In this document: piece after piece, positions 25,097 to 33,308 of the stretch
Numbering within the stretch: position 1 is the stretch's first letter
Layout of the letters: every line of letters begins with the position of its first letter
NCBI GenBank assembly: GCA_022825185.1
Contig: JAJDYK010000040.1
Span: forward strand, 1-33,308
Length of the DNA stretch: 33,308 nt
DNA from: Candidatus Latescibacterota bacterium
Lineage (GTDB): Bacteria > Latescibacterota > UBA2968 > UBA8231
Direction of reading: 5' to 3'
Position numbers and translations under genes: made by a program
The notes under the pieces: model-generated
Database searches by the model: none
Seen by the model: the letters and a program-made list of their open reading frames with translations, nothing else
What the model was told of the DNA's origin: nothing

Positions 25097-25565
25097 AAGG
25101 GGTAATCTGTACACAGGTAGAGCAGGTCATCTTGCGGTTATGGCAGAACTGATGCTTCGGGGGTGGAACACCGCCATTCCAGAAGTCGATGTGGGCGACG
25201 ATATTTTCGTCGTCCACGATAGCAAGGGGGACTTGCGCCGCGTACAGGTGAAAACGGCTTTGGCCAGACCGTTGCAGGTCGGTCACAGTGCACAGTTCAA
25301 TCTCTCGCTCTCGCAACTCCAAACGTCAATGACGCCAGAAGTGACATATATTTTTGCTATCCGACTTATCGATCATTGGGACTCTTTTGTCGTGATTGAC
25401 AGAGAAATTTTGGATGAGGAGCATAGCTCGTATCGCTTGGGGAGCGGAAGCGCCGATAGACTCTTGTTGCGGTTGCGTTTTAAGGGAACAAGCGTCACCT
25501 GTAAGCGGCGGGACTTGTCGCAATACCGCAATAACTGGACGGCCTTTCCCATTATTGATCACTGA
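25089..25565 (+). CDS. PD-(D/E)XK nuclease-like protein
   Basis: A 158-residue protein with the compact nuclease pattern: Glu20 in a helix (HLAVMAELMLRGW), Asp38 in GDDIFVV, then Gln53-Val-Lys55 in RVQVKTA, i.e. E...D...QxK. This order is seen in small PD-(D/E)XK families such as the group I intron-associated endonucleases and DUF4365-type proteins. The ATG at 25089 overlaps the preceding gene. The context, next to an ABC remnant and a possible chimera in A+T-rich DNA, suggests an acquired module. DNA cleavage is inferred and the specific family is uncertain. Confidence 0.65.
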   Translation: MSKRGNLYTGRAGHLAVMAELMLRGWNTAIPEVDVGDDIFVVHDSKGDLRRVQVKTALARPLQVGHSAQFNLSLSQLQTSMTPEVTYIFAIRLIDHWDSFVVIDREILDEEHSSYRLGSGSADRLLLRLRFKGTSVTCKRRDLSQYRNNWTAFPIIDH

Positions 25566-25590
25566 TCAGCTAATTTTTTGGAGAGATTTT

Positions 25591-26511
25591 ATGGCGCATC
25601 ACGAATTCACCCCCACCCACTACCACAATACCATTGGCTGGCACGAGCCCGTGCTGGCCATTGCCCCCGGCGATACGGTTTCTACCACGACCGTTGACGC
25701 CCGCGGCTGGGACCAGCGCGGCGAGCGGGTCGCCGAGCGCGGGAACCCCATGACGGGCCCGTTCTATATCAAGGACGCTGAACCGGGCGACACCTTGGTG
25801 GTTCACTTCGACAAGCTATACCCCAACCGCGATTGGGGCTGGACGGGCTGGGCAATCGCGCCCAATGTGCTGGACCCGGGTTTTACAACAGGGATTAAGC
25901 GCCAAGAACAGCCGCTGCGGTGGCCGATTGACCTCGCGGCCGGTACGACAACACAGCCGGATGTGCTGCCGGGTTTGGTGCTGCCCCTCGATCCGATGGT
26001 GGGTTGTTTCGGGGTGGCCCCGCCGCGCGGTCAGGCCATTTCCACGGCGACCTCTTCGACCCACGGCGGCAACATGGATTACCGAGGCTTTGTCACCGGC
26101 GTGACTGTCTATCTGCCGGTCGAGGCTCCGGGGGCGCTCTTCCACTTAGGCGATGGGCATGCCGTTCAGGGCGACGGCGAGATCGTCGGCACGGGCGTGG
26201 AAATCTCCTTTGACACGACGTTTAGCGTGGATGTGATCAAAGGCAAGCAGATCGGCTGGCCCCGCGCTGAAAACGACACGCACATTCTCGCGGTCGGCAA
26301 TGCGCGTCCTTTGGACCAATGCGTGCAGCACGCCACTACCGAGTTGGTGAATTGGCTTACCGAGGACTATGGACTCTCTGAGCTGAGTGCCCACGCGCTC
26401 TTGGGGCAGTGCGTGGAATACGATATGGGGAATGTGTACGACCCGGCCTATACGATGGTCTGCAAGGTCGCCAAGTCGCTGCTCTCGGCTATGGGAGCTG
26501 AGCGCTCATAG
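25591..26511 (+). CDS. Acetamidase/formamidase family amidohydrolase
   Basis: A 306-residue enzyme of the FmdA/AmdA family, releasing ammonia from formamide, acetamide or similar amides. Recognised by GWHEPVLAIAPGDTV near the N-terminus, GNMDYRGFVTGVTVYLPVEA and LGDGHAVQGDGEIVGTGVE; in the commoner version of this last motif the loop reads GDxHAAQGDGE. GGAGAG at 25579-25584 sets the start; the longer frame from 25396 only runs back through the nuclease gene. Substrate cannot be told from the sequence. It adds a second amide-nitrogen enzyme to a window with a urea locus. The 3' end overlaps the converging GlmU-like gene by six bases. Confidence 0.88.
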   Translation: MAHHEFTPTHYHNTIGWHEPVLAIAPGDTVSTTTVDARGWDQRGERVAERGNPMTGPFYIKDAEPGDTLVVHFDKLYPNRDWGWTGWAIAPNVLDPGFTTGIKRQEQPLRWPIDLAAGTTTQPDVLPGLVLPLDPMVGCFGVAPPRGQAISTATSSTHGGNMDYRGFVTGVTVYLPVEAPGALFHLGDGHAVQGDGEIVGTGVEISFDTTFSVDVIKGKQIGWPRAENDTHILAVGNARPLDQCVQHATTELVNWLTEDYGLSELSAHALLGQCVEYDMGNVYDPAYTMVCKVAKSLLSAMGAERS

Positions 26512-28002
26512 GTCGGCGATGGAGTCGAGGCCCTCGGGCTGCGGCAGGACGTAGCGGACGGGCTGGATGGTGCCGTCGCGGCGGCGCACTTGTTCGACTC
26601 GCTTGCACTTGATGACGGAGTGCTCGATGAACAGGTCGTCGTCGATTTGGCAGCCGTAGAGGTAGCTGGTGCCCTTAATGGTTACGCGCTCGCCCACGCG
26701 CATGGGGTGCTCGTCGCTGCCAGTCATGAGTACGCCAGATTCGATGCGGCTGTGCGCGCCAATCCGCAGGTTGCCCTTGAGGATATTGCGGCTGAGCACT
26801 TCGACCTCGTCGTCGAGCGCGAGGGTTTGATCTGGGTACGTGCTTAGTTCGACGCCGACGCCGATTTGTACCCCTTCGCCTAGCACTATATGGCCGCTCA
26901 GATGGCTGCGGTCGCCAATGGTGACTCGCCGGTTGAGCTGGACCTCGGGGCCGATGTAAGTGCCCTTGCCGATGACAATGTCCAAGGGGCCGCACTCGGC
27001 GTCCATGTTGAGGATCTGCTCGATGACCTCGTCGGCGATGAAGAAGTCTTCCTCGTCGGCGATGGTGATGGTGTCCTTGAGCTTGTCGTAGGCCCAGCGG
27101 CGGGCTATGGCCTCCATCTGACGCCAGACGCTTTTGACGTTGAAGGCGAGGAGTTCCTCTTCGCTGTCGGCCGTGGCGGCCCGCACCACGAGTTGGTGCT
27201 GATTGAAAATTTGCACTAGGTCAGTCAGCAGCAATTCGCCTTGGGCATTGTCGGTGTCGAGGTGCTGGATGTACGTGCGCAGGGCATGTTCTCTGAAGGC
27301 GACGACGCCGGTGTTGATCTCGCGCGTTTCCAACAGCCCTTGGCGCGTGAAGGCGTAGGTGCGGCCATTGTACGCGGCCTCGTAGGGCGTTGTCGCGTCG
27401 AGGCTGAGGATGTCTTTGTGCTCTCTGATTTCAATGACTTTGTCGTGGTCAGCACCCGCTGGCTGCCCGGAGGCGTCGGTGGCTGGCACGCGCACGATGC
27501 GGCCATAGGAGTTGGTCTCGGCCGGGCCGCTGTACAGGCCGGTGAGCACCATCATGTCGCAGTCGGCGTTTTCAAAGCTGGCGCGGAATTGAGCTACTAC
27601 CTGCCCGGTCAACAAACCCATGTCCCCTAAAAAGATGTACACGTCGCGGTCGGCAGCCGCGGCGGGAAAGGCTTGGAGGCCGACGCGCACGGCGTCGCCG
27701 GTTCCGGCCGGCTGGCCGAGGACTGGGTTTTCTTGGTACGCGAAAAGACGCCCCGGTTGGGGGCCGGCTGCGCGGGCGACGTCCTCGCCCTTGATGCCCA
27801 CGACGATGACCTGATTGGGGCTGTCGAGGCCCTCTTGCACGGCGCGGGCCACGCGCACGGCCGTCGGCTGGCCCCAGATTTCGTGCAGCATTTTGGAGGT
27901 CTCCGAGCGGATGCGCATACCGTGGCCAGCCGCCAACACGATGCCGATGCGGTGGATGTCGTCTAAAATTGGCGAATTGATTTCTGCGAGCAGGTCGTGC
28001 AT
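26506..28002 (-). CDS. GlmU-like sugar nucleotidyltransferase with left-handed beta-helix
   Basis: A 498-residue two-domain protein. Residues 20-270 are a nucleotidyltransferase fold: IVLAAGHGMRIRSETSKMLH (19-38) is the nucleotide loop, GDM near 126 the metal site, and EINTGVVAF precedes the domain end. Residues about 350-470 are hexapeptide repeats (IGKGTYIGPEVQLNRRVTIG) of a left-handed beta-helix. This is the GlmU layout (UDP-GlcNAc synthesis), but the loop deviates from the usual LAAGxGTRMxSxxPKxLH (Met for Thr, Ser for Pro), and the helix is short with an added tail. UDP-GlcNAc or another nucleotide sugar is possible, so I leave the symbol blank. Confidence 0.8.
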   Translation of the reverse strand: MHDLLAEINSPILDDIHRIGIVLAAGHGMRIRSETSKMLHEIWGQPTAVRVARAVQEGLDSPNQVIVVGIKGEDVARAAGPQPGRLFAYQENPVLGQPAGTGDAVRVGLQAFPAAAADRDVYIFLGDMGLLTGQVVAQFRASFENADCDMMVLTGLYSGPAETNSYGRIVRVPATDASGQPAGADHDKVIEIREHKDILSLDATTPYEAAYNGRTYAFTRQGLLETREINTGVVAFREHALRTYIQHLDTDNAQGELLLTDLVQIFNQHQLVVRAATADSEEELLAFNVKSVWRQMEAIARRWAYDKLKDTITIADEEDFFIADEVIEQILNMDAECGPLDIVIGKGTYIGPEVQLNRRVTIGDRSHLSGHIVLGEGVQIGVGVELSTYPDQTLALDDEVEVLSRNILKGNLRIGAHSRIESGVLMTGSDEHPMRVGERVTIKGTSYLYGCQIDDDLFIEHSVIKCKRVEQVRRRDGTIQPVRYVLPQPEGLDSIADL

Positions 28003-28021
28003 TGAGTCTCTTTCTCTAGTT

Positions 28022-28107
28022 GTAGGGGGCCGGTCACCCTTACAGAACGCAATGGTCGGGCGGCGGGTTCCTGTTCATGTAGGGGCGGTTTGTAAACCGC
28101 CCCCTAC
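28022..28107. repeat. Two GTAGGGG-type hairpins at the ppk 3' end
   Basis: At 28079-28107 GTAGGGGCGGTTT pairs with AAACCGCCCCCTAC across a 2-base loop with one bulged C. At 28022-28043 a degenerate copy (GTAGGGGGCC...CACCCTTAC) is present. The GTAGGGGC ends match the perfect palindrome at 952-979, so they belong to one dispersed family. The ppk stop codon (28104-28106) lies inside the first hairpin, so insertion may have set the protein's end. Confidence 0.8.
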
Positions 28108-30209
28108 CGGTTCGACATAGATGCGTCTAGGACGTCGACATCCTCGCCGAGGGCCGTGTGCATGAGCAGATCCTGCATGCTGTGGCCTGGGGCATCGCAC
28201 TCGGATTGGCGGCGGACGTACGTGCCGTCTGGGCGCATCTGCCGAGATTTGGCGCGGTCGGCGAGCGCGAAGGCGAGCAACTCGCGATAGACGCGCTGCT
28301 TCAAGTCCGGATCCAAGATGGGGAAGACGACTTCGACCCGAGCGCGCAGGTTGCGATTCATCCAGTCTGCGCTGCCGAGCCAGACTTCCTCGTCGCCGCC
28401 GTTGGCAAAGTAAAAGACGCGGCTGTGCTCTAAGAAGCGGCCAATGATGCTGTACACGCGGATGTTCTCGCTGATGCCGTCGAGGCCGGCGCGCAAGCAG
28501 CAAATGCCGCGCACGATCAGATCGATTTCGACGCCAGCCTGTGAGGCCGCGTACAGGGCCCTGATGATCGCCGGATCCATGAGACCGTTCATCTTGGCGA
28601 TGATAGCGGCTGGCCGACCGGCGTGGGCGTGTTCGCTTTCGCGCTCGATGCGGTCGAGCATGCCCTGCATCAGCCCGGAGGGTGCGACTAGCAGTTTTTC
28701 AAATTGACTGATGCGGCTGTGGGCGGTGAGCATATTGAAAACCTCGGCCACCTCCGCGGTGATCGTTGGCTCGGCGGTAATCAGCCCTAGATCCGTGTAG
28801 AGCCGCGCAGTGGTGTGATTGTAATTGCCGGTACCCAAGTGGGCATAGCGGCGCAGGCGGTCTTGATCGCGGCGCACCAGCATGGAGAGCTTGCAATGGG
28901 TCTTCAGGCCCATGATGCCATAGATCACGTGGATACCGCTGTCTTCGAGGCGCTTGGCCCACTCGATGTTGGCCGCTTCGTCGCCGCGGGCCTTTAGCTC
29001 GACGAGCACAGTCACTTCCTTGCGGCGCTCGGCTGCGTCGATGAGTGCCTGCCCCACCTCTGAATCGTCGCCCGTGCGGTAGATGGTTTGTTTGATGGCC
29101 AGCACTTTGGGGTCGTTGGCCGCCATGCGAATGAAGTCGATCACCGTAGAAAACGACTCGTAGGGGTGGTGCAGGAGAATATCACCGGCGCGGATGGAGT
29201 CGAAGAAGGCGTCGGGGTCTTCGGGGAAATCGCGCTCGACGGGTGTGAAGGGGGAGTCCTTGAGGGCGGGGCGCGGGACTAGGCCGTAAAGGGTCATAAC
29301 CCGATGGAGGTTGACCGGCCCATTGACCCGAAAGACCAGGCTGTCGTCGAGATCGAATTGCTGTTGCAAAAGCGATACTAGCTGGTCGGGTGCACCCGGA
29401 GCGATCTCTAACCGCACGGCGTCGGCTTGGCGCTGTTTGGTGACCTGCTCTTCGATTTCTTCCAGCAAATTGTCGGCGTCTTCTTCATTGACGTATAGCT
29501 CGCTGTTGCGGGTGATGCGGAACGGGGCCGAGCCGATGACTTCGTAGCCGAAGAACAGCTCGTTGACTTGTAGGTCCATGATCCCGGCCAAGGTCACAAA
29601 ATGGAGGCCGTCGCCTTGGTTGGGCAGGCGCAAGATGCGCGGCAGCACTCGCGGCACGGTCGCCACGCCCATCATCGTCTGCCCCTGTTCTTCGAGCAGG
29701 GCACCGATGCACAGGGCCTTGTTGAGCACGTGGGGGAAGGGATGGGCCGGATCGACGACGATGGGTGTGAGGATCGGTTCGAGTTCTTCCTCCCAGTACT
29801 GGTGCACGAAGTCGAGGTGCCCGTCTTTGAGCTGGCGCGCCTCCCAGAAGTAGATGCCCTCGGCCGCTAGGGCTGGGACGAGGTCCTCGTTCCAGCAGCG
29901 GTACTGTTCGGCGACTTGCTCGTGGGCTTGTTGGGTGATGCGCTCGAGTTGTTCGGCGGGGGTCAGGCCGTCGGGGCGACTGGGATTGGCCCCCGATTCG
30001 TGCAACTGCAGCAGACCGGCCACCCGGATTTCGTAGAACTCGTCGAGATTGCTGGCGACGATGGCCAAGAACTTGATGCGCTCTAGCAGGGGATTGCGCG
30101 GGTCTTGGGCTTCTTCGAGCACGCGGGCGTTGAAGTCGAGCCACGAGAGTTCTCGGTTGATGTAGAGTTCGGGGCGCTCGTACGTGGGCGGGCGGACGAT
30201 TTCGCTCAT
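28104..30209 (-). CDS. ppk1: Polyphosphate kinase 1
   Basis: A 701-residue enzyme making polyphosphate from ATP reversibly. The start MSEIVRPPTYERPELYINRE leads into ELSWLDFNARVLEEA and FLAIVASNLDEFYEIRV, the standard N-terminal signature. The two phospholipase-D-like histidines are His438 (LKTHCKLSML) and His457 (YAHLGTGNYN), the same 19-residue spacing as His435/His454 in E. coli. RGICCLRAG follows near 560. A much longer in-frame reading to 30611 runs through the upstream isomerase gene and is not real. The ATG is one base after the isomerase stop, so translation is coupled. The C-terminal stop lies in a hairpin repeat. Confidence 0.95.
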   Translation of the reverse strand: MSEIVRPPTYERPELYINRELSWLDFNARVLEEAQDPRNPLLERIKFLAIVASNLDEFYEIRVAGLLQLHESGANPSRPDGLTPAEQLERITQQAHEQVAEQYRCWNEDLVPALAAEGIYFWEARQLKDGHLDFVHQYWEEELEPILTPIVVDPAHPFPHVLNKALCIGALLEEQGQTMMGVATVPRVLPRILRLPNQGDGLHFVTLAGIMDLQVNELFFGYEVIGSAPFRITRNSELYVNEEDADNLLEEIEEQVTKQRQADAVRLEIAPGAPDQLVSLLQQQFDLDDSLVFRVNGPVNLHRVMTLYGLVPRPALKDSPFTPVERDFPEDPDAFFDSIRAGDILLHHPYESFSTVIDFIRMAANDPKVLAIKQTIYRTGDDSEVGQALIDAAERRKEVTVLVELKARGDEAANIEWAKRLEDSGIHVIYGIMGLKTHCKLSMLVRRDQDRLRRYAHLGTGNYNHTTARLYTDLGLITAEPTITAEVAEVFNMLTAHSRISQFEKLLVAPSGLMQGMLDRIERESEHAHAGRPAAIIAKMNGLMDPAIIRALYAASQAGVEIDLIVRGICCLRAGLDGISENIRVYSIIGRFLEHSRVFYFANGGDEEVWLGSADWMNRNLRARVEVVFPILDPDLKQRVYRELLAFALADRAKSRQMRPDGTYVRRQSECDAPGHSMQDLLMHTALGEDVDVLDASMSNR

Positions 30210-30210
30210 G

Positions 30211-31014
30211 TCAGTCGAGTTGGGCGATGGTTTCGCGCACGAATTGCACCGACTTTTTGAGTGCGTCTTTGGGCTCGCCTTCGATACCGCACTCGTAGGC
30301 GAGATAGCCGCTAAAGCCGATGTCTTTGAGGGCTTGTAAGCCAGCGCGCCAATCGATGTCACCGGTGCCCGGCTGCATGCGCGTGTTGTCGGCCATGTGG
30401 ACGTGGGCGACGTGTTTACCGGCTTGGCGGAAGGCGGCGGGAGTGTCGGTTTCTTCGATGTGCATGTGGAAGAAGTCGCTGAGCAGGGCCACGCCTTGGG
30501 GGCTGCCAGCGCACTCGATGATTTCGACGCCGTCGGCTTGGCAGCGCAAGAGGTGTTGCTCGTAGCGGTTGAGGGGTTCGAGCAGGAGTAGGGTGCCGTG
30601 GCTAGCGGCATGGGCGGCGAGGTCTTTGACCAGTTCGACGAGCAGGGCCTTTTCTAGGGAAATGGCGTCTTGCAGCGGCGACAGGTCGGGTATGCGCGGC
30701 CCTCCAAAGATGGGGGGGACGATCTGGCCGACGGCTTGAAAGTGCCCGCAGGCCTCTAGCTGGCGGCGGGTCTCGGCGAGGCTGTTGGCGCGCTTGCCTG
30801 GGTCTGGGTCGAGCCAGTCAAAGGTCTCTTGGCCGCAGATGGAAGCGATTTTGATGGAGCGGCCGGCGAGGGCCTGTTCGTACTGTTCGACGTGGTCGTA
30901 CAGACGCGAGCGGCCGCCGACTTCTAGGCCTTCGATGTTCAGCGATTCGGCGAAGTCGAGCTTTTCCGCGAGGCTTTGTCCGGGCAGTAGCCCTTCCTGT
31001 AAGGCGATTTTCAT
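30211..31014 (-). CDS. Sugar phosphate isomerase/epimerase-like TIM-barrel protein
   Basis: A 267-residue protein of the xylose isomerase-like (AP endonuclease 2) fold. The barrel shows metal-ligand candidates in order: Glu in LLLLEPLNRYE near 142, Asp/His in LLSDFFHMHIEE near 180, His in VAHVHMAD near 205, and Glu in YLAYECGIEG near 240. This layout is that of hydroxypyruvate isomerase- or inosose-type enzymes; the substrate is not readable. It lies directly upstream of ppk1 and downstream of a dehydrogenase, all on the - strand, so a small sugar-oxidation operon is likely, with ppk1 added. Confidence 0.85.
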   Translation of the reverse strand: MKIALQEGLLPGQSLAEKLDFAESLNIEGLEVGGRSRLYDHVEQYEQALAGRSIKIASICGQETFDWLDPDPGKRANSLAETRRQLEACGHFQAVGQIVPPIFGGPRIPDLSPLQDAISLEKALLVELVKDLAAHAASHGTLLLLEPLNRYEQHLLRCQADGVEIIECAGSPQGVALLSDFFHMHIEETDTPAAFRQAGKHVAHVHMADNTRMQPGTGDIDWRAGLQALKDIGFSGYLAYECGIEGEPKDALKKSVQFVRETIAQLD

Positions 31015-31041
31015 GGCGTCCTTTCTTCTGGCGGTCCAGCG

Positions 31042-32064
31042 TTAAAACTGGACGCCGAGCTTGATGTTTGCTTCGGGTTGGGTGGCGATTTTGGGATATG
31101 CGTCGAGCAGGTCGTCAAAGGATACGATGGGCTGCACGATGGGCAGGCAATCGACTAGGCCCGCAGCGAGCATGCGCCAGCAGACGTCGTAGATGCGGGT
31201 GTTGTCCCAATTGGGGTGGTCGGGGTTTGGCTCGCTATTGGCGCGCGAGAACACGATGTGCGGCCGGTTCATGTGGGCTTCGGCACCTAAGTCGATCCCC
31301 GTCGTCCACGCGCCGGGGTACGCACCGGCCACGATCGTGCCCCGGTAGGCGATCCCGCGCAGAGCTTGCTGCATGGCCGCGGGATGGCCGCTGTAATCAA
31401 TGATCACGTCTGCGCCGCGATTGGCCGTGGCCTTCTTGATTTCTAGGCCAGCGTCGCATTGGGTAGGGTCGAGGACGAGGTCGGCTCCGCAGGCGCGGGC
31501 TGTTTCGCGCCGGTTGGCCAGAGGATCGAGGGCGATGATGGGATGGGCACCGGCCAAGCGGCAGAATTGCACGGCGATCAGGCCGATGGCCCCGAGGCCC
31601 GAGACGGCTACGGCGTCGCCGATGCGGATGTGTCCGTCGCGCACGGCACCGAGGGCAAAATCCGCCGGGTCGAGGCAGACGGCGGCTTGCCAAGGGACGT
31701 CTGCGGGCAAGCGGCGCGCGGTTTCGGGCCAGACGTGTTCTTCGCGGAACGGCCCGTAGGAGAAGATGCGGTCGCCTTCTTTGAGCTGTGTGACGCCCGG
31801 ACCTAGCTCGACGACTTCGCCGACGCCCATGTTGCCTAGCGAAACGGGGTATTGGACGCCCTCGCCTTGATGGTCGAAGATGCGAAGTTCGGAGTCGAAG
31901 CGGCCGCGCGGGCTGGCGTACCCCTTAAACTGCGACATTTCAGTGCCGTGCTTGGCGGCCGCGTACAGGCTTTTGACGCGGACTTGGCCTTCTGACAGCG
32001 GTGGCGATTCGCATTCCTGAAAGGCCACTTGCTCGGCGGCCGGGGCGATGAGTGCTCGGGGCAT
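31042..32064 (-). CDS. Medium-chain (zinc-type) alcohol/polyol dehydrogenase
   Basis: A 340-residue NAD(P)-dependent oxidoreductase from the MPRALIAPAAEQVAF start; a longer reading from 32124 adds a basic tail without family support. The GroES-like part spans about 1-140 (GNMGVGEVVELGPGVTQLKE), and the Rossmann part carries VSGLGAIGLIAVQFCRLAGA near 160. The structural-zinc cluster of four Cys seen in many alcohol dehydrogenases is absent, as in bi-domain-oxidoreductase and sorbitol-type relatives. It is upstream of the isomerase-like gene, so both may act on the same sugar. Divergent from the 32144 gene. Confidence 0.85.
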   Translation of the reverse strand: MPRALIAPAAEQVAFQECESPPLSEGQVRVKSLYAAAKHGTEMSQFKGYASPRGRFDSELRIFDHQGEGVQYPVSLGNMGVGEVVELGPGVTQLKEGDRIFSYGPFREEHVWPETARRLPADVPWQAAVCLDPADFALGAVRDGHIRIGDAVAVSGLGAIGLIAVQFCRLAGAHPIIALDPLANRRETARACGADLVLDPTQCDAGLEIKKATANRGADVIIDYSGHPAAMQQALRGIAYRGTIVAGAYPGAWTTGIDLGAEAHMNRPHIVFSRANSEPNPDHPNWDNTRIYDVCWRMLAAGLVDCLPIVQPIVSFDDLLDAYPKIATQPEANIKLGVQF

Positions 32065-32143
32065 GGGGCGACTCGCTTGACGTTGGGCGCGTTTTTTGGG
32101 TTTATAGCGAGCCAAAATATACACTTCTCAGCGAGGATATGCC

Positions 32144-33106
32144 ATGTCAGAACGCGTACAGATCGTAGTCCCCGGTGACAATCCAATCCAGATCGCCGGT
32201 TCGCCGCATTTGCAGCGGCTCGCTCCCTATGGGGATGTCACCCTGTTCGAGGATACGCCGCAAAGTGCGGACGAGAAAATCGCGCGGGCCGAGGGCGCGC
32301 AAATCATTATCAATACGCGCGGAGTAGTAACGTGGCGCGAGGAAATGCGCCGCTTGCCCGCGCTCAAGATGATTGCCACCTGCTCCATCGGCACGGACAT
32401 GATCGACTTGGCGATTGCCAAGGAGCTTGGGATCGTGGTGTCGAACCAGCCCGGCCGCACCGCGCCGGTGGTGGCCGAGCACATGTTCGGGCTGATGTTC
32501 GCCCTGTCCAAGCGCGCCTATTTCCAGACCGCCGAGCTGAAGGCTGGCCGCTGGACGCGCGAGATGAATACCATGCTGCAAGGGAAGGTGTTAGGCGTGG
32601 TGGGCACGGGGCCGATTGGCGCGGAGATGGCGCGGTTGGGGCGGGCCATTGGCATGGAGGTCATTGCGTGGACTTTCAATCCGTCGCCTGAGCGCGCGGC
32701 CGAGTATGGGGTGCGCTTTGTGGAACTCGACGAACTGTTGCAGACTGCGGATGTGGTCAGTCTGCACGTGAAGTTGACTGAGGATACTCGGCACTTGCTC
32801 GGGGTGCGTGAGTTTGGGCTGATGAAAGAGGGGGCGATAGTGTTGAACGGCGCACGTGGCGACGTGCTGGACATCAACGCTTTGCGCGCTGCTCTGTTGT
32901 CTGGGCATGTGGGTGGGGCCGGGCTGGACGTGTTTCCCGAGGAGCCGTTGCCGAGCGACGATCCCATTCTCGATTGCGATCAGGTGGTGTTGACGCCTCA
33001 TGCAGCGGATCAGACGCCCGAGGGGGTGGATTTGCTGAACGAGGGTGCGGTCGATAATGTGATTGCGTTTTTGGAAGGGAAGCCGCGGAATAATGTGGCG
33101 GTGTGA
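32144..33106 (+). CDS. D-2-hydroxyacid dehydrogenase (phosphoglycerate dehydrogenase-like)
   Basis: A 320-residue NAD-dependent dehydrogenase. The nucleotide loop GTGPIG is at 154-159; the catalytic triad is Arg238 (NGARGDVLD), Glu267 (VFPEEPLP) and His286 (LTPHAADQTPE). Like SerA-type short enzymes it lacks C-terminal ACT regulatory domains. PHAADQT instead of the more usual PHIGG/PHxA leaves the substrate (3-phosphoglycerate or another 2-hydroxyacid) open. GCGAGGA lies before the ATG. It is divergent from the dehydrogenase operon across a 79-base gap (32065-32143) that should contain promoters for both; no convincing box was identified. Confidence 0.9.
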   Translation: MSERVQIVVPGDNPIQIAGSPHLQRLAPYGDVTLFEDTPQSADEKIARAEGAQIIINTRGVVTWREEMRRLPALKMIATCSIGTDMIDLAIAKELGIVVSNQPGRTAPVVAEHMFGLMFALSKRAYFQTAELKAGRWTREMNTMLQGKVLGVVGTGPIGAEMARLGRAIGMEVIAWTFNPSPERAAEYGVRFVELDELLQTADVVSLHVKLTEDTRHLLGVREFGLMKEGAIVLNGARGDVLDINALRAALLSGHVGGAGLDVFPEEPLPSDDPILDCDQVVLTPHAADQTPEGVDLLNEGAVDNVIAFLEGKPRNNVAV

Positions 33107-33158
33107 GCCGAATGGATAAGGGGAGTGCAAGGGGCAACGCGCGGTGCGAGAGTAGGCT

Positions 33159-33308
33159 GTGAACGATCAAAAACATCTAGAGAAAGAGAAGTTTGCCGCG
33201 GCAATGGGGCGCGAGCCATCCTTGGAAGTGGTGGACGATAAGGGGCGGACGGACCTGCACCATGCAGCGACATTGAGCCTGCCCGCCCTGACTACATCCC
33301 TGCTGAAC
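33159..33308 (+). CDS. Ankyrin-repeat protein (3' end outside window)
   Basis: A GTG at 33159 opens a frame that continues to the window edge, 50 codons. After a basic, helical lead (NDQKHLEKEKFAAAMG), DDKGRTDLHHAATLSLPALT matches an ankyrin repeat core (GRTPLHxAA, then a second helix ending SLLN). An ATG at 33204 is an alternative start. Function cannot be inferred from a single repeat; such proteins mediate protein contacts. It lies in tandem with the hydroxyacid dehydrogenase. Confidence 0.6.
   Translation, partial: MNDQKHLEKEKFAAAMGREPSLEVVDDKGRTDLHHAATLSLPALTTSLLN

Noticed and set aside
25396..25590. 65-residue extension of the formamidase
   Set aside because: It reads through the nuclease-like gene in another frame; ATG 25591 has its own ribosome site.
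30210..30611. 134-residue N-terminal extension of polyphosphate kinase
   Set aside because: It is an out-of-frame reading of the isomerase gene; the family start is at 30209.
1..33308. tRNA, rRNA, insertion sequence, attachment site or replication origin
   Set aside because: No cloverleaf, rRNA segment, transposase or integrase coding region, or DnaA-box cluster was seen by eye.

Overview
The window is a 33.3 kb, fairly GC-rich chromosomal segment of a Gram-negative-type bacterium: it has an outer-membrane beta-barrel protein with a signal peptide and a terminal Phe. Gene content and the scattered GTAGGGGCG-type palindromes fit a metagenome-derived, uncultured lineage. Poribacteria or Latescibacterota are my guess, from general resemblance only. 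No rRNA, tRNA, insertion sequence or CRISPR array was found.

Region 1 (1-10317, + strand) is a complete-looking urea acquisition and hydrolysis locus: urtA (5' end outside the window), a porin, urtB, urtC, urtD, urtE, then a fused ureAB, ureC, ureF and ureG. The porin, binding protein, two permeases and two ATPases would bring urea in. Urease splits it to ammonia, and UreF/UreG help load nickel. ureD/ureH and ureE are not in the window.

Region 2 (10373-18157, - strand) is a compact defence operon of six genes, read right to left: an AAA ATPase whose reading frame changes at a canonical GGGAAAC slippery heptamer, a DUF433 antitoxin, a DUF5615 PIN-like toxin, a SIR2-pentapeptide protein, a Type III-like Mod methyltransferase and a Type III-like Res helicase-nuclease. 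The junctions are overlaps or very short gaps, and the ATPase and SIR2 genes look more A+T-rich than the flanks. This is the most likely place for an undescribed system: a SIR2 NADase-like effector built into a Type III restriction operon together with an ATPase and a toxin-antitoxin pair.

Region 3 (18222-22146) is metabolic: a stand-alone AICAR transformylase (-), the dapA-dapB lysine/diaminopimelate pair (+) and a UVR-motif protein (-). Upstream of the latter is an A+T-rich divergent regulatory region in which a near-consensus promoter is followed at once by an intrinsic terminator.

Region 4 (22476-25565, +) is accessory: two coupled genes of unknown function, a 44-residue ABC-ATPase remnant with a strong ribosome binding site, a possibly chimeric hypothetical protein, and a PD-(D/E)XK nuclease-like protein overlapping it.

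Region 5 (25591-33308) holds an acetamidase/formamidase (a second amide-nitrogen enzyme), a GlmU-like sugar nucleotidyltransferase, polyphosphate kinase coupled to a sugar isomerase-like protein, a medium-chain dehydrogenase, a divergent D-2-hydroxyacid dehydrogenase, and the first 50 codons of an ankyrin-repeat protein cut by the window edge.
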